Origin: Fibrobacter sp. UWB15
GTDB lineage: Bacteria > Fibrobacterota > Fibrobacteria > Fibrobacterales > Fibrobacteraceae
Length of the DNA: 64,000 nucleotides
Assembly: GCF_900177705.1 (NCBI RefSeq)
Contig: NZ_FXBA01000001.1
Span: 1 to 64,000 of the forward strand
Reading direction: 5' to 3'
Positions 17,759 to 28,511 of this stretch are shown here, in pieces. Positions within the stretch are counted from its first letter, which is position 1; each line of letters opens with the position of its first letter. A model generated the notes under the pieces. The model searched no databases. It was not told the DNA's origin and saw nothing but the letters and a program-made list of their open reading frames with translations. A program made the translations under genes and the position numbers.

Positions 17759-17789
17759 CGCATCGGCGATTACACTTCGCCGATGCGTT
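17759..17789. terminator. Bidirectional hairpin at convergent gene ends
   Basis: CGCATCGGCGA and TCGCCGATGCG form a perfect 11-bp stem around TTACACT, followed by TTTCATTTT. The stem overlaps the last codons of the helicase gene on the other strand. Confidence 0.75.
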
Positions 17790-20370
17790 TCATTTTAAGG
17801 AGCGGCATGCCCGCGTCGCGGCATTCGGCAAGATTCACATCGAAATCGATGCTCCAGTCGTTAAAGTCTTCTTCGTCTTGCAGCATCTGCTGCACGTGCA
17901 TGATATCACCTTCGTAGGTGATAATCGTATGGTGCAACGAGCGGCCTTCGACATCGAGACGGAACTTGTGGTGTTCTGCGGTATAGGCGGCCATGATTTC
18001 CATGAGGCCGTTTTCTGTCCAGGGCTTACCTTCGCCGTCCACGAGCATCTGCCCTTCGGCGAGGTCATCGGCGAGCATGTCGAGCACATCGCCGTAGGCC
18101 TGTTTCTGTAGCGCCGACATCAGCTGGAAAATGCGCTGGCGCACCATGACAATAAAATGCTTCTTGTCGTAGGTGATGTCGGCGGCCACCTTGTCGGCCC
18201 CGAAGGCGGTCTCGAGTTCCGTGGCGCCTGCGGCTTCCATGCGCTTTTGGTAGTCTTCGGGGTGGGCCATCTTTTCCCATTCTTCGAGCAGGCTCGAGTC
18301 GGTGCGACGAATCATGTCGCCCAAATAGTCCTGCATGTCGAGGAGTTCTTCGTTCTTGTAGCCGTCGGGAACGGTTTGGGTGAGCACCTTGTAAACGCCG
18401 TTGATATGTCGGAGTAGAATTGCTTCCATGCGCTGCAATCCATACTGCTTTACGTAGCCGCTAAAGGTGCTGAAATTTTCGAACATTTCGCGCACGATGC
18501 TCTTGGGTTCGATATTTACGTCAACCCAAGGGTGTTCTTCGGCAAAGGCGTTGAAGGTGTCGTAAATGAAATCGCGAAGCGGCTTGGGATATTCCACCTT
18601 CTCAATTTCTTCCATGCGCTGGTTGAATTCCATACCCTGTGCTTTGAGCTCGTCGAGGCGGGCGTTACGCGCCTTGTTCTGCTGAATGCGAAGGATTGCT
18701 TCGGGATTTTCGACGATGCTTTCGCACAAAGTAATGACATCGAGGGCGTATTCGGGGCTTTCGCGGTCCAGTTTCGGAAGCGTATCGACCAGGTACAGCG
18801 AAAGCGGCTGGTTCATGGAAAAGTCGTCTTGCAAGTCCATGTTGACGCGGAGCTTGCTGTAGCCGGGCGCAATTGGTGTCACAAATTCAATGATATTCTT
18901 CTTGACGAGGCTCTTGAAAAGCTGAAAAGCGCGGTGTTGCAATTTCTTTTTGCTTGCGATACTTTCGTGGCAATCCTTGAGCAAGTTGCGCATGGCAAGG
19001 CAGCCGTCGGTGGGACGACTGAGAATGTTCAAGAGCATTCCGTGACTCACCTGGAAACTGGATGTGAGCGGTTCTGGCGAGGCGGCAATGAGGCGCTTGT
19101 AGGTGCTTTCGTCAAAAGGAACGTAGCCGTGTTCGGGCGGTTTCTTTTTCTGGAATTTTTTGCCAGTCTGTTTTGTCTTGGCTTCCAGTTTCAAGTTTTC
19201 GATGACATGTTCGGGCGCCTGCGCCACTACGTAGCCGATGTCGTCGAACCCCTTGCGGCCTGCGCGGCCTGCAATCTGGTGGAAATCACGCGCGGTAAGG
19301 ATTGCCGTCTTGTCGCCGCTGTATTTGCAGAGCTGTGTGAAAAGCACCGTTCGAATGGGAACATTCACGCCGACGCCCAATGTGTCCGTGCCGCAAATGA
19401 CTTTAAGCAGGCCCTTTTGCGCAAGTTTTTCGCAGAGAATGCGGTACTTGGGCAAAAGTCCTGCGTGGTGCAGGCCAATGCCTTGCTTGAGCCAGCGCTT
19501 GACTTCGGGGCCGTAGGGGCTGCTGAAGCGGACTTCCTTGATGGCTTCGTTAATCGCCTGCTTTTCTTCTTTAGTGCAGAGGTCCAAGCTCATGAAATTC
19601 TGCGCATTGGTCGCCGCGGCCGCTTGCGTAAAATGCACCACGTAAACGGGAGCCTTGCCGCTAGACACAAGCTTTTGCACCGTGTTCGAAATTTCGGTTT
19701 CGGAATAGCTGAAATCGAGTGGAACCGGACGCTGCGATGACCTTACCGTCACCGACTCGCGGCCCGTATGCTTCGTCATGTCGCGTTCAAAAAATTCGGT
19801 GGCGCCGACGGTTGCGCTCATGAGCAGGAATCTTGCCTGCGGAAGAGTGAGCAGTGGTACCTGCCAGGCGACTCCGCGTTCCTTGTCGGAATAGTAGTGG
19901 AATTCGTCCATCACCACATCGGTAATCGTAAGCTGCTCGCCTTCACTTAGCGCCATGTTACTCAAGATTTCGGCGGTACAGCAAAGGATGGGGGCGTCGT
20001 GATTGACTGTTGCGTCCCCTGTGGAAAGCCCTACGTTTTCGGCACCGAATTCCTTGCAGAGCGCCATCCATTTTTCGTTGACCAGAGCCTTGATGGGGCA
20101 GGTGTAAACGCTGCGGCGCCCATGTGCCAAACTGTCGAAATGGAGCGCCAGGGCCACCATGGATTTTCCGGAACCCGTGGGGGTGTTGAGAATGACGTTT
20201 TTGCCGTCCAAAAGTTCAAGAATCGCTTCTTCTTGAGCGGGGTAGAGCGTTGTGCCGCGGGATTCCGCCCATGCCATGAACGCATCCAACAGGGTCTCGG
20301 CGCCTTCGCCGGCGTTAAAAGGGGTTGTCGGCAAAAAGTCTTTCAGCGATTTGTGGGCGTTTTCACTCAT
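17770..20370 (-). CDS. Ski2-like DEAD/DEAH-box helicase with DUF3516-type C-terminus
   Basis: 866 residues. SF2 helicase motifs in order: Q-like [12 protein letters not shown], Walker [12 protein letters not shown] (about 60-70), [11 protein letters not shown] (Ia), MDEFHYY (II, DEFH), LLMSATVG (III), [14 protein letters not shown] (V), [19 protein letters not shown] (VI). The long C-terminal region resembles DUF3516, found with bacterial Ski2/Mtr4-like RNA helicases. Likely an RNA-remodelling enzyme in the cytoplasm; the exact substrate is unknown. Divergent from the Wzz/kinase gene with an 80-bp gap that must hold both promoters. Confidence 0.88.
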   Translation of the reverse strand: MSENAHKSLKDFLPTTPFNAGEGAETLLDAFMAWAESRGTTLYPAQEEAILELLDGKNVILNTPTGSGKSMVALALHFDSLAHGRRSVYTCPIKALVNEKWMALCKEFGAENVGLSTGDATVNHDAPILCCTAEILSNMALSEGEQLTITDVVMDEFHYYSDKERGVAWQVPLLTLPQARFLLMSATVGATEFFERDMTKHTGRESVTVRSSQRPVPLDFSYSETEISNTVQKLVSSGKAPVYVVHFTQAAAATNAQNFMSLDLCTKEEKQAINEAIKEVRFSSPYGPEVKRWLKQGIGLHHAGLLPKYRILCEKLAQKGLLKVICGTDTLGVGVNVPIRTVLFTQLCKYSGDKTAILTARDFHQIAGRAGRKGFDDIGYVVAQAPEHVIENLKLEAKTKQTGKKFQKKKPPEHGYVPFDESTYKRLIAASPEPLTSSFQVSHGMLLNILSRPTDGCLAMRNLLKDCHESIASKKKLQHRAFQLFKSLVKKNIIEFVTPIAPGYSKLRVNMDLQDDFSMNQPLSLYLVDTLPKLDRESPEYALDVITLCESIVENPEAILRIQQNKARNARLDELKAQGMEFNQRMEEIEKVEYPKPLRDFIYDTFNAFAEEHPWVDVNIEPKSIVREMFENFSTFSGYVKQYGLQRMEAILLRHINGVYKVLTQTVPDGYKNEELLDMQDYLGDMIRRTDSSLLEEWEKMAHPEDYQKRMEAAGATELETAFGADKVAADITYDKKHFIVMVRQRIFQLMSALQKQAYGDVLDMLADDLAEGQMLVDGEGKPWTENGLMEIMAAYTAEHHKFRLDVEGRSLHHTIITYEGDIMHVQQMLQDEEDFNDWSIDFDVNLAECRDAGMPLLKMKRIGEV

Positions 20371-20449
20371 AAAGCCAAAGATAGCTTTTTTGTGTAGCCC
20401 CTGTTTTTTTCTAAATTATATCCACATTGTGTTAGAGGAAGACCTTTCT

Positions 20450-22546
20450 ATGGCGACATCGAAAAAAGAAGAAACCGATTTAGGTGAATTTTTAAAAATC
20501 CTTGTAAAGAACTGGCAGATAATGGCCCCAGTCATGTTGCTTTCGGCAATTGTTGGAGTCTTTGTTGCTATGTGGGCCCGACCGATTTATCAGGTGGATG
20601 CCCTTTTACAGATTGAATCTAAGAATAGCAAGCCTTCTGGAATGATGGGTAGTCTCGGAGCCTTGTTTGCGACCAGTAGCCCCGCCGAAACAGAAATGGA
20701 ATTGATCCGTAGTCGTCAGGTGATGGGCTCTGCTGTCGAAAAGATGAGACTTGACCTGGTTGCAGAACCTCTTGATAAGATGGATCGTCTGCTGCATAAA
20801 GAAGGCCGCCTTGAACTCAATAACTTTAATGTTCCCTGGGATAATGTTCCTAAGGAAGAACGGGGAATGCCGTGGATTGCTGTTGCCAAGGATTCCTTAG
20901 GTAATTTTGACTTGTATGACCATAACAAGAATTTGGTCCTGTCTGGAGCTGCTGGGCAAACTTATCGTTTCCCGTATGCTGGCGATACGGCTACTTTCGG
21001 TATCTTCCGCGCCGTCGTCCGTCAAGGTCAGCGTTTTGCTATTTCTAAAATGAAACGATTGGAAGCTATTGAAGCATTCCGTGGTGCGTTCAAGGTTTCC
21101 GAAAAAGGAAAGAAAACAGGCATTCTTGAATTTTCGTACCAGGATATCTATCCCGATCGTGCTGTTGAAATCCTGAACGAGGTCGCCTCGTCGTACCTGC
21201 GTCAGAATGTTGAAGAACGTAATGCCGAAGCCCAAAAGACTTTGGAATTCTTGGAAAAACAGTTGCCCGATGTCAAGGCTCAGATGGATTCTTCCCTCTT
21301 GAACTTGAATACTTATCGCAACCGCGTCGGCTCTGTGGATATCAATGCCGAAACGCAGTTGGTTTTGCAACAGCGAATGAAGTTGCAACAAGATATTCTT
21401 GCTTTGCAACAGCGTAAGCAGAGTGCGATTCGCTTGTTCCATGCTGAACACCCCTCTGTAAAGACATTGGAAGAACAGGAAAATGCTTTGAAGCGTGAAC
21501 TTGCAGGAACGTCCAGTGCCGTGAAGAAATTGCCCGCTACCCAGCAGGAGGTGCTGAAACTCCAGAACGAGGTTGAATTGGCTAAGGTCATGTACACGTC
21601 CATGCTCAATAACATTCAGCAACTTCGATTGGTCTCGGCTGGTGAAGTTGGTTCCGTCCGCATTATTGACTTTGCGGAGGAGGTGACTAAGCCGACAAAG
21701 CCCAAGAAAAAGATCATTCTTTGCGTCGCTCTCTTCCTGGGTTTCTTGTTAGGTGCTGCTATTGTTTCCTTCAAGTCGAAGTTCAGCAGCGGTGTTAAGA
21801 GTGCGAACTTCATCGAAAAGGAAACCGGTTTCACGGTTTATGCCAAGGTTCCCAAGGGTAACCCCAAGGGTACCAAGGGTACAAGACCTCTTGCTGTGGT
21901 GGAACCCGATGATGTCGCTGTGGAATCGCTGCGCGCCCTCCGTTCTTCTTTGGAATTCTCCATGATGGACGAAGGGGGCTCCATTGTTGGCGTGAGCGGA
22001 CTTATTCCGGGCGTGGGCAAGAGCTTTGTGTCAGTGAACTTAGCGGCTCTGTTTGCCGGGCTTGGTAAGAAGGTGTTGCTGATTGATGCGGACCTTCGTA
22101 AGGGGCGTCTCCATAAGGAATTTGGTATCAAGCGCGGCAACGGCCTTTCTCAGGTGCTGTTGCGTGAAGTGGAAGCCGATTCAGTGGTGTTCCCCACGGA
22201 AGTTGAAAATCTGTTTGTGATTCCTTGTGGCAATGTTCCCAACAATCCGGCTGAATTGCTTGGTTCCAAGCATTATGCCGAAATCATAGATAAGTTCAAG
22301 AAAGAATTCGATTTGGTTGTCATTGATACTCCGCCGATTATGCTTGTTACCGACGCTGCTCTTGCTTGCCATGTAGCTAGCCAGATTGTGATGGTGATTG
22401 AATACAATAAGCATTCTATCGACGCTATCAAGGATGGCATGGCCCAGATCCTCAAGGGTAATTCTAGTGCCCATGCTTCTATCGTTATCAATAAGTATGA
22501 ACACAGTCGCACCGAAGGGTATGGCTACAAGTACGGGAAATACTAA
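20450..22546 (+). CDS. Wzz/Wzc-type bacterial tyrosine kinase for exopolysaccharide
   Basis: 698 residues from the ATG at 20450, with GAGGAAG ahead of it; the frame stays open upstream but overlaps the divergent helicase. Membrane helix about 26-46, Wzz chain-length domain, long periplasmic coiled coil (about 245-430), GNVR-like [10 protein letters not shown], second membrane helix (about 423-443 of the protein, [14 protein letters not shown]). The cytoplasmic kinase has Walker [15 protein letters not shown], Walker A' [13 protein letters not shown] and Walker [12 protein letters not shown], and ends in a tyrosine cluster YGYKYGKY that would be autophosphorylated. It controls polysaccharide polymer export. 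It overlaps rmlA by one base. Confidence 0.92.
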   Translation: MATSKKEETDLGEFLKILVKNWQIMAPVMLLSAIVGVFVAMWARPIYQVDALLQIESKNSKPSGMMGSLGALFATSSPAETEMELIRSRQVMGSAVEKMRLDLVAEPLDKMDRLLHKEGRLELNNFNVPWDNVPKEERGMPWIAVAKDSLGNFDLYDHNKNLVLSGAAGQTYRFPYAGDTATFGIFRAVVRQGQRFAISKMKRLEAIEAFRGAFKVSEKGKKTGILEFSYQDIYPDRAVEILNEVASSYLRQNVEERNAEAQKTLEFLEKQLPDVKAQMDSSLLNLNTYRNRVGSVDINAETQLVLQQRMKLQQDILALQQRKQSAIRLFHAEHPSVKTLEEQENALKRELAGTSSAVKKLPATQQEVLKLQNEVELAKVMYTSMLNNIQQLRLVSAGEVGSVRIIDFAEEVTKPTKPKKKIILCVALFLGFLLGAAIVSFKSKFSSGVKSANFIEKETGFTVYAKVPKGNPKGTKGTRPLAVVEPDDVAVESLRALRSSLEFSMMDEGGSIVGVSGLIPGVGKSFVSVNLAALFAGLGKKVLLIDADLRKGRLHKEFGIKRGNGLSQVLLREVEADSVVFPTEVENLFVIPCGNVPNNPAELLGSKHYAEIIDKFKKEFDLVVIDTPPIMLVTDAALACHVASQIVMVIEYNKHSIDAIKDGMAQILKGNSSAHASIVINKYEHSRTEGYGYKYGKY

Positions 22547-23433
22547 TGAAAGGAATTGTTCTCGCCGGAGGCTCCGGTACCAGGCTTTATCCGCTGACCA
22601 TGGTGACGTCTAAGCAACTTTTGCCTGTTTACGACAAGCCCATGATTTATTACCCGCTGTCGACTTTGATGCTTGCGGGTATTCGCGATATCCTGATTAT
22701 CTCGACTCCGACGGACTTGCCCAACTTTGAACGTTTGTTGGGCGACGGTTCCTCGATGGGGCTCAACTTGAGCTACAAGGTGCAGCCGAGCCCTGATGGA
22801 CTTGCTCAGGCCTTTATCCTTGGCGAAGAATTTATCGGTAACGATTGCTGCGCCATGGTGCTCGGTGACAATATTTTCTACGGTAACGGCTTTAGCCCGC
22901 TTCTGAAGGCCGCCGTGAAGAACGCCGAAGAAAATGGCCGTGCAAGCGTGTTTGGCTACTTTGTCGAAGATCCGGAACGCTTTGGCGTGGTGGAATTCGA
23001 TGAGTCGGGTAAGGTGATTTCGGTTGAAGAAAAACCGAAGGAACCCAAGAGCAACTATGCGATTACCGGTCTCTATTTCTACGACAATCGCGTGTCCGCA
23101 TACGCTAAGGCTCAGAAGCCGAGCGCCCGTGGTGAACTTGAAATTACGGACTTGAACCGCGTGTACCTGGAACAGGGCGAACTCGATGTGAAACTTTTGG
23201 GCCGCGGCTTTGCTTGGCTCGATACCGGAACCATGGACAGCCTGATTGAAGCGGGCGAGTTCGTGAAGATGGTGGAAAATCGCCAAGGTATCCAGATTTC
23301 CGCTGTCGAAGAAATCGCCTACATCAACGGCTGGATTACCAAAGAAAAGCTTCTGGAATCAGCCGCCAAGTACGGAAAGTCGCCTTACGGCCAGCACCTG
23401 CGCAAGGTTGCCGAAGGCAAAATCCGCTACTAA
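22546..23433 (+). CDS. rmlA: Glucose-1-phosphate thymidylyltransferase
   Basis: 295 residues. Nucleotidyltransferase motifs: [16 protein letters not shown] at the N-terminus (nucleotide loop), [25 protein letters not shown] with the metal-binding Asp, [23 protein letters not shown], and [16 protein letters not shown]. Makes dTDP-glucose, the first step of dTDP-L-rhamnose synthesis. Start codon overlaps the stop of the kinase gene (TAATG), implying translational coupling and a joint role in surface polysaccharide. rmlB/C/D are not in the window. Confidence 0.95.
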   Translation: MKGIVLAGGSGTRLYPLTMVTSKQLLPVYDKPMIYYPLSTLMLAGIRDILIISTPTDLPNFERLLGDGSSMGLNLSYKVQPSPDGLAQAFILGEEFIGNDCCAMVLGDNIFYGNGFSPLLKAAVKNAEENGRASVFGYFVEDPERFGVVEFDESGKVISVEEKPKEPKSNYAITGLYFYDNRVSAYAKAQKPSARGELEITDLNRVYLEQGELDVKLLGRGFAWLDTGTMDSLIEAGEFVKMVENRQGIQISAVEEIAYINGWITKEKLLESAAKYGKSPYGQHLRKVAEGKIRY

Positions 23434-24159
23434 CTACGGAAGTTCGCCACCGATCAGTTCCATCTGCTTTTTGTAGATGTCCTTGCAGGCATTTTCGCCG
23501 AGGTCAAGCAGCGTGTTGAGCATGTTGCGGTCAAAGCTTGCATGCTCTCCGGTGCCTTGCACTTCGATGAAGTTCTTGGCGTCTTGCATGACCACGTTCA
23601 TGTCAACATCGGCTGCGGAGTCTTCCACATAGCAGAGGTCGCAAAGCGGCTTGCCGCTAACGACACCGACAGAAATTGCCGTAATGCCATGCTGCAGAAT
23701 CTGCTGCGTGAGGCCGAGGCGTTCCTTGATTTTCTTGAGGGCGAGCGCAAGGGCCACGAAGCCGCCGATAATGCTTGCGGTACGAGTGCCACCGTCGGCT
23801 TCGATCACGTCGCAGTCGACCACGATAGCGTTTTCACCGAGGGCGGAAAGGTCGGCTGCGCCGCGCAGCGAGCGGCCCACCAGGCGCTGGATTTCTTGAG
23901 TGCGGCCGCTCGCGCCCTTGCGTTCGCGTTCCACACGCTTGCCTGTACTCTGCGGGAGCAAGCTGTATTCAGCGGTAATCCAGCCGGTACCTTTGCCGGC
24001 GAGCCAATCAGGAACCTTCGGGAGGAGTGTCGCGTTACAGATAACGCGGGTACGGCCCATTTCAATCAGAACAGAACCATCGGCGCTAGAGATAAAGCCC
24101 GTGGTCATCTTTAAATTGCGGTATTCGTCAAACTTTCTGTCGGTACGTTCGTATGCCAT
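23434..24159 (-). CDS. rph: Ribonuclease PH
   Basis: 241 residues, the usual length. Conserved features: RTDRKFDEYRNLKMTTGFISSADGSVLIEMG, GWITAEYSLLPQST, REVERGRKG-type RVERERKGASGRTQEIQRLVGRSLR, and DCDVIEADGGTRTASI with the metal/phosphate residues. It trims tRNA 3' ends by phosphorolysis. Its stop codon abuts the rmlA stop on the opposite strand with no gap. pheA lies 10 bp upstream in the same direction, so the two are probably co-transcribed. Confidence 0.95.
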   Translation of the reverse strand: MAYERTDRKFDEYRNLKMTTGFISSADGSVLIEMGRTRVICNATLLPKVPDWLAGKGTGWITAEYSLLPQSTGKRVERERKGASGRTQEIQRLVGRSLRGAADLSALGENAIVVDCDVIEADGGTRTASIIGGFVALALALKKIKERLGLTQQILQHGITAISVGVVSGKPLCDLCYVEDSAADVDMNVVMQDAKNFIEVQGTGEHASFDRNMLNTLLDLGENACKDIYKKQMELIGGELP

Positions 24160-24169
24160 ATTCTGCCTC

Positions 24170-25021
24170 TTAGTATTTCAAAGTTTCAATCACGCCTTTC
24201 TTGAAGGTGCCCAGAATGTACATGTTGTTCGTGTAATTCTTGAGCTCGGCGAGTGCAGCCTGGGCGCGATCTTCATTCACGTTTGCTTCGAACGATACGT
24301 GGAAAATGTATTCCCACGGCTTGTCCGGGTGCGGGCGGCTTTCGCAGCGGGTCAAGTTGATGCCGCGTTTGGCGAAGCAGCCGAGAGCGTTGTAAAGAGC
24401 GCCTACTGCATTGTTGTTGGCGAGTTCGAACAGCATGGTCGTCTTGGCGCCTTCGGTTTCGTTGAATGCGGCGGGAATTTTTTGAATGCCGTAAAAACGC
24501 GTGAAGTTCGTGCCCTTCAAGTTTTCGAGGCCGGCCTTCAGAATGTCCAAGTTGTAAATCTTTGCGGCGTAGGCGCTTGAGATGGCGCCTTCGTCTTTAG
24601 CCTTGCGAGCGGCGAGTTCTTCGGCAGAGCCTGCGGTATCGAATGCCGGAACCGCCTTGATTTGCGGGTTTTCGGCAAAGAACTTGGAACACTGCGCAAG
24701 AGCCTGCGGGTGACTGTAAACGCGCTTGAGGTCGGCGAGCTTGACGCCTGGCATCACGCACAAAGTGTGTTCGATACGGAGCAAGACCTCGCCTACAATG
24801 CGGTGACGCCACTTGTAGAGCAAATCGTAGTTTGCCTCAATGGAACCTGCCGTGGAGTTTTCGATAGGAATCGCGCCACCATCGGCTTCGCCGGTTTCTA
24901 CAGCCTGGTAAATTTCTTCGAAAGTATCCATCGGGAGCGTTTCGATGTCTTCACCGAACAAGTAATGTGCGGCACAATCGCTATAGGCGCCCTTGCGGCC
25001 TTGGAATGCAATTTTCTTCAT
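24170..25021 (-). CDS. pheA: Prephenate dehydratase with ACT domain
   Basis: 283 residues. Prephenate dehydratase part (1-180): AFQGRKGAYSDCAAHYLF, GAIPIENSTAGSIEANYDLL, RVYSHPQALAQCSKF and GTNFTRFYGIQK with the catalytic Thr-Arg. The ACT domain (about 190-283) has TMLFELANNNAVGALYNAL and the ESRPHPDKPWEYIF motif that binds phenylalanine for feedback inhibition. It lacks a chorismate mutase domain. Makes phenylpyruvate for phenylalanine synthesis. 10 bp gaps on both sides place it in a run with the NlpC/P60 gene and rph. Confidence 0.94.
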   Translation of the reverse strand: MKKIAFQGRKGAYSDCAAHYLFGEDIETLPMDTFEEIYQAVETGEADGGAIPIENSTAGSIEANYDLLYKWRHRIVGEVLLRIEHTLCVMPGVKLADLKRVYSHPQALAQCSKFFAENPQIKAVPAFDTAGSAEELAARKAKDEGAISSAYAAKIYNLDILKAGLENLKGTNFTRFYGIQKIPAAFNETEGAKTTMLFELANNNAVGALYNALGCFAKRGINLTRCESRPHPDKPWEYIFHVSFEANVNEDRAQAALAELKNYTNNMYILGTFKKGVIETLKY

Positions 25022-25030
25022 AGCTAAAAT

Positions 25031-25687
25031 TTACTTAAATCTTCTGGCGCCTTGGTATTTGTGACCCCAGTATTTGTCTTGCATGGGCGAAATCATGACG
25101 CCCTTGCTGGTGCTTGCGTGAATAAAGCGACCACCACCCAAGTAGATTCCCACATGGTCAATCTTCCAGAGACTTCCGAAGAATACGAGGTCTCCTTCTT
25201 TGAGCCCGCCGCGACTTACGGATTTCCCGCGGCTATCCTTGTACATTTTTGAGGAGCTGTGGTCAAGTTCAATGTTGTAGTAGCCCTTGTAAACTTGCAT
25301 CACGAATCCGGAACAGTCTGTCTTTGTTCTGGTGGCTTTGCCGTAAACGTACTTGGCCCCCATCCATTTCCTGGCGTAGGTTTCCAAGTCGCTTTTGGGC
25401 GTTGCCTTTTGGGCTGCCTTGGCGGCTTCCTTTTTCTTAATGGCCGCGCGAGCCTTCTCGGCGGAATTCATGTGCTTGGTAGAATCCGACGGGGTTTCTT
25501 GGACTGCTTCTTGAGTGGGTTTTTGCGTATCTTCTTTAGGTGGGGTAGATGCAGTTTCGCTCGGAGGAACGCTCTTGTAGTCGCCAATGTTTCGGTCGTA
25601 GCCCGTGCGCACCGGGAAAGAGCAACACGTAAGTCCTAAACAGAGTAGGGCTAGTAAGGGAACTACGGTTCTGAAATGAGAAAACAT
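25031..25687 (-). CDS. NlpC/P60-family cell-wall peptidase lipoprotein
   Basis: 218 residues from the ATG at 25687 (a TTG one codon earlier is possible). Signal peptide with two cysteines at the lipobox region (GLTCCS). A low-complexity linker rich in Thr, Lys and Ala spans about 30-85. The NlpC/P60 domain has catalytic Cys in KTDCSGFVMQVY, His in DHVGIYLGGGRFIHAS and the third polar residue in that last segment. Such enzymes cleave D-Glu-diaminopimelate bonds in peptidoglycan. Promoter probably lies in the 30 bp shared with the divergent phosphatase. Confidence 0.9.
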   Translation of the reverse strand: MFSHFRTVVPLLALLCLGLTCCSFPVRTGYDRNIGDYKSVPPSETASTPPKEDTQKPTQEAVQETPSDSTKHMNSAEKARAAIKKKEAAKAAQKATPKSDLETYARKWMGAKYVYGKATRTKTDCSGFVMQVYKGYYNIELDHSSSKMYKDSRGKSVSRGGLKEGDLVFFGSLWKIDHVGIYLGGGRFIHASTSKGVMISPMQDKYWGHKYQGARRFK

Positions 25688-25717
25688 CAAGTGAAAAATA
25701 GTTAATATTTGAAATGT

Positions 25718-26476
25718 ATGAACATTATCAAGATAACCTTAGTCGCGATAGCCTTGTGTGGGGCTGTCCTGTGCAGTTTTGCTGCCGATGTCAAACCCTA
25801 TGTGGAAGCCGATGCGCTCCCGAATGCGTTGAACTATTACCCTGCACCCCCCGATACCATGTCGCCGCAGTTCATATACGATATCTCGCAGTACATGTGG
25901 GGTAAATCGATGCGCCTAGACTCTGCCCGTGCGGCTCTTGCGGTGGCACAGGCGGTAGAAACCGTCGAAGAGATGGCCGCAATGTTCAGCGAACCCTTCG
26001 GCATGGAAATTTCGGTAAAGAAGACTCCTGCCATCATGAATGTTCTTGAACGCGGAATCCGGACGCTTAAGCAGGTGGGGAGCAAGGCCAAAAGACATTA
26101 CATGAGGCGCCGCCCTTACGACCGCTTCAATGAACCGACGCTTGTCCCTGCCGAAGAAGAAAGGCTAAGAACAAATGGATCCTATCCGTCAGGACATACC
26201 ATTCGTGCGTGGGCGATGGCCCTGTTGCTGGTCGAGGTGAACCCGGCCGCTCAGGACGCCCTGCTGAAATACGCCTACGAATGGGGACAGAGCCGCGTAA
26301 TCGCAGGCTTCCACTGGCAAAGCGATGTGGATGCCTCCAAGGTGCTTGTCTCGGGCGCCTACCCGAGCTTGCATACAAACGAAACCTTCATGGCCGACAT
26401 GCGCAAGGCCCAGGCCGAATTCAAGAAGCTTAAGGCCGCTGCGAAGCCCGCTGTAACGAAGGCCGGGAAGAAGTAA
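25718..26476 (+). CDS. Class A acid phosphatase (PAP2 family), exported
   Basis: 252 residues from the ATG at 25718. Signal peptide (IIKITLVAIALCGAVLCSFAAD). The phosphatase signature is complete: KRHYMRRRPYDRF (K-x6-RP), YPSGHTIRAWA (PSGH with catalytic His) and GQSRVIAGFHWQSDVDAS (SR-x5-H-x3-D). Class A non-specific phosphatases hydrolyse organic phosphates in the periplasm. Length and motif spacing are normal. Divergent from the NlpC/P60 gene by 30 bp; a terminator hairpin follows at 26501. Confidence 0.92.
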   Translation: MNIIKITLVAIALCGAVLCSFAADVKPYVEADALPNALNYYPAPPDTMSPQFIYDISQYMWGKSMRLDSARAALAVAQAVETVEEMAAMFSEPFGMEISVKKTPAIMNVLERGIRTLKQVGSKAKRHYMRRRPYDRFNEPTLVPAEEERLRTNGSYPSGHTIRAWAMALLLVEVNPAAQDALLKYAYEWGQSRVIAGFHWQSDVDASKVLVSGAYPSLHTNETFMADMRKAQAEFKKLKAAAKPAVTKAGKK

Positions 26477-26500
26477 GCCCACGGACTTGGTTGAAGAATA

Positions 26501-26536
26501 TGAAAAACGCAGGCTCATTTGAGTCTGCGTTTTCTA
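26501..26536. terminator. Rho-independent terminator (both directions)
   Basis: AAAACGCAGGCTCA and TGAGTCTGCGTTTT pair almost perfectly around TT, with A and T tracts on both sides, so it could stop the phosphatase and thrS transcripts. Confidence 0.82.
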
Positions 26537-26541
26537 AAATG

Positions 26542-26567
26542 TCATCCCGGACTTGTTCCGGGATCAC
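26542..26567. repeat. REP-like palindromic repeat
   Basis: CATCCCGG and CCGGGATCA flank ACTTGTT to give an inverted repeat of the kind dispersed between genes. A similar GATCCCCGC/GCGGGGATGAC unit is at 43776. Confidence 0.55.
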
Positions 26568-26573
26568 CGTTTA

Positions 26574-28511
26574 TTATCTCACAACCTTGCGGTCGTCTTC
26601 GGTCATCTTGAGGAAGTCAGCGACCGTCATCTGACCCTTATCGCCTTCCTTTCTCTTGTTGACAGCGATGAGACCTTCTGCCTGTTCCTTTTCGCCTACA
26701 ATAATCTTGTAAGGAATCTTCTGGAGTTCGCACTGGCGGATCTTGTAGCCGAGCTTCTCGTTGCTTTCGTCAACTTCCACGCGGACGCCGGCGTTCACGA
26801 GTTCGCGTTCCACGGACTTAGCGTATTCAACGAACTTCTCGGAAATCGGGAGCACGCGGGCCTGAACCGGAGCGAGCCACAGCGGGAAATCGCCCATGAA
26901 TTCTTCGATGAGAATGCCGAGGAAGCGTTCGATGGAACCCACGGCCGCACGGTGCAGCATCACCGGAATGTGCTTCTGGTTGTCCTTGCCGACATACTCG
27001 GCACCCAGGCGCTGCGGGAGGTTGAAGTCGACCTGAATCGTACCGCACTGCCAATCACGACCGAGGCTGTCCTTCAGCGTGAATTCGAGCTTCGGACCGT
27101 AGAAGGCACCTTCGCCCGGGTTCAAAATGTAGTCGAGGCCAGCGAGCTTGGTAGCTTCGGCGAGGGCGGCTTCAGCCTTGTCCCAGATTTCGTCAGAACC
27201 CACGCGCTTTTCCGGGCGGGTGGAGAACTTCACCACGATATCGTCGAAACCGAAGTCGTGGTAGATTTCCTTGACGAGGGCACAGAAGTCGGCCACTTCG
27301 CTTGCAATCTGGTCTTCGGTACAGAAGATGTGGGCGTCGTCCTGCACAAAGCCGCGCACGCGCATCAGGCCGTGCATGGTACCGGCAGGTTCGTAACGGT
27401 GGCACTTACCGAATTCGGCAAGGCGCATCGGCAGGTCGCGCCAGCTGCGGAGCCCAGTGTTGAAAATCTGGATGTGGCAGGGGCAGTTCATCGGCTTCAC
27501 GGCCATTTCCACGTCGCCAGCCAGCGTCTTGAACATGTTCTCGTTGTACTTGTCGGCGTGGCCGGACTTAATCCACAAAGTCTTGTTCACGATTTCCGGC
27601 GTGATAACTTCCAGGTAGCCGCGACGGTCAATCTTTCCGCGGATGTAGTCCTTGAGGGCGTTCACCATCTTGGTGCCCTTCGGGTGCCAGAACACCATGC
27701 CCGGAGAATGGTCTTCGATGTGGTAGAGGTCCATTTCCTTACCAATCTTGCGGTGGTCGCGCTTTTCGGCTTCTTCAAGGAACTTCAAATAAGTTTCGAG
27801 ACCTTCCTTGTCGGCAAAGCAGGTGCCGTACACGCGGGTCAGCTGGTCGCTGTTCTGGTCGCCATGCCAGTAGGCGCCCGACATCGAGAGCACCTTGAAA
27901 TTCTTGAGCTTGCCAGTAGAAGGCACGTGGGGGCCAGCGCAGAGGTCTTCAAAGTTCTTGCCCGGTTCGCCAGTCACGTAGAAGCTGAGCGTTCCGTCGC
28001 TACCTTCGCGGGCGAGAGCGCGTTCAGCGTTGTCCGTCTTGTACTTGTCGCCCTCGGTGCGCTTCAGGCCATCGGCGGCGCTGACTTCGCAACGGGTAAA
28101 CGGACGGTCTTCCTTGATGATTTCCTTCATGCGCTTTTCGATGCGCTCGAAATCCGACTGCTGAATCGGGGTCGGTGTCATCAAATCGTAGTAGAAACCC
28201 TTTTCGATAGCCGGACCATAGGCGAGCTTGGTGCCCGGGAACAGGTCGCAGATGGCTTCGGCAAGCACGTGGCTGCAGCTGTGACGCAGGAGCATCAGAG
28301 CATCCGGGTCGTCGTTGCTCGGCGTGATAATCTTGATGGTGCCGCTCTCGGTGAGCGGGCGCGTGAGGTCGAGGACCTTATCGCCGAGTTTGACGCCAAG
28401 CGCCTTGCGTGCAAGACCTTCGGAAATGCCCTTCGCAATTTCGAGGCCGGTGGTGCCCGATGCTACGGAACGTACGGAGCCATCGGGGAAGGTGAGTTCG
28501 ATTTGAGACAT
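26574..28511 (-). CDS. thrS: Threonyl-tRNA synthetase
   Basis: 645 residues from the ATG at 28511; the frame is open 32 codons further but the TGS domain begins at MSQIELTFPDGS. TGS domain (1-65), editing domain with the HSCSHVLAEA motif (about 70-80), class II catalytic core with the zinc ligands in MNCPCHIQIF, motif 2 RLAEFGKCHRYEPAGTMHGL and motif 3 near MLHRAAVGSIERFLGIL, then an anticodon domain (about 545-645). Charges tRNA-Thr and hydrolyses Ser-tRNA-Thr. No T-box or leader structure was recognised in the upstream 100 bp. Confidence 0.96.
   Translation of the reverse strand: MSQIELTFPDGSVRSVASGTTGLEIAKGISEGLARKALGVKLGDKVLDLTRPLTESGTIKIITPSNDDPDALMLLRHSCSHVLAEAICDLFPGTKLAYGPAIEKGFYYDLMTPTPIQQSDFERIEKRMKEIIKEDRPFTRCEVSAADGLKRTEGDKYKTDNAERALAREGSDGTLSFYVTGEPGKNFEDLCAGPHVPSTGKLKNFKVLSMSGAYWHGDQNSDQLTRVYGTCFADKEGLETYLKFLEEAEKRDHRKIGKEMDLYHIEDHSPGMVFWHPKGTKMVNALKDYIRGKIDRRGYLEVITPEIVNKTLWIKSGHADKYNENMFKTLAGDVEMAVKPMNCPCHIQIFNTGLRSWRDLPMRLAEFGKCHRYEPAGTMHGLMRVRGFVQDDAHIFCTEDQIASEVADFCALVKEIYHDFGFDDIVVKFSTRPEKRVGSDEIWDKAEAALAEATKLAGLDYILNPGEGAFYGPKLEFTLKDSLGRDWQCGTIQVDFNLPQRLGAEYVGKDNQKHIPVMLHRAAVGSIERFLGILIEEFMGDFPLWLAPVQARVLPISEKFVEYAKSVERELVNAGVRVEVDESNEKLGYKIRQCELQKIPYKIIVGEKEQAEGLIAVNKRKEGDKGQMTVADFLKMTEDDRKVVR

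Noticed and set aside
18532-19740. Open frame of 402 codons on the plus strand
   Set aside because: Antisense to the Ski2-like helicase, whose motifs are complete.
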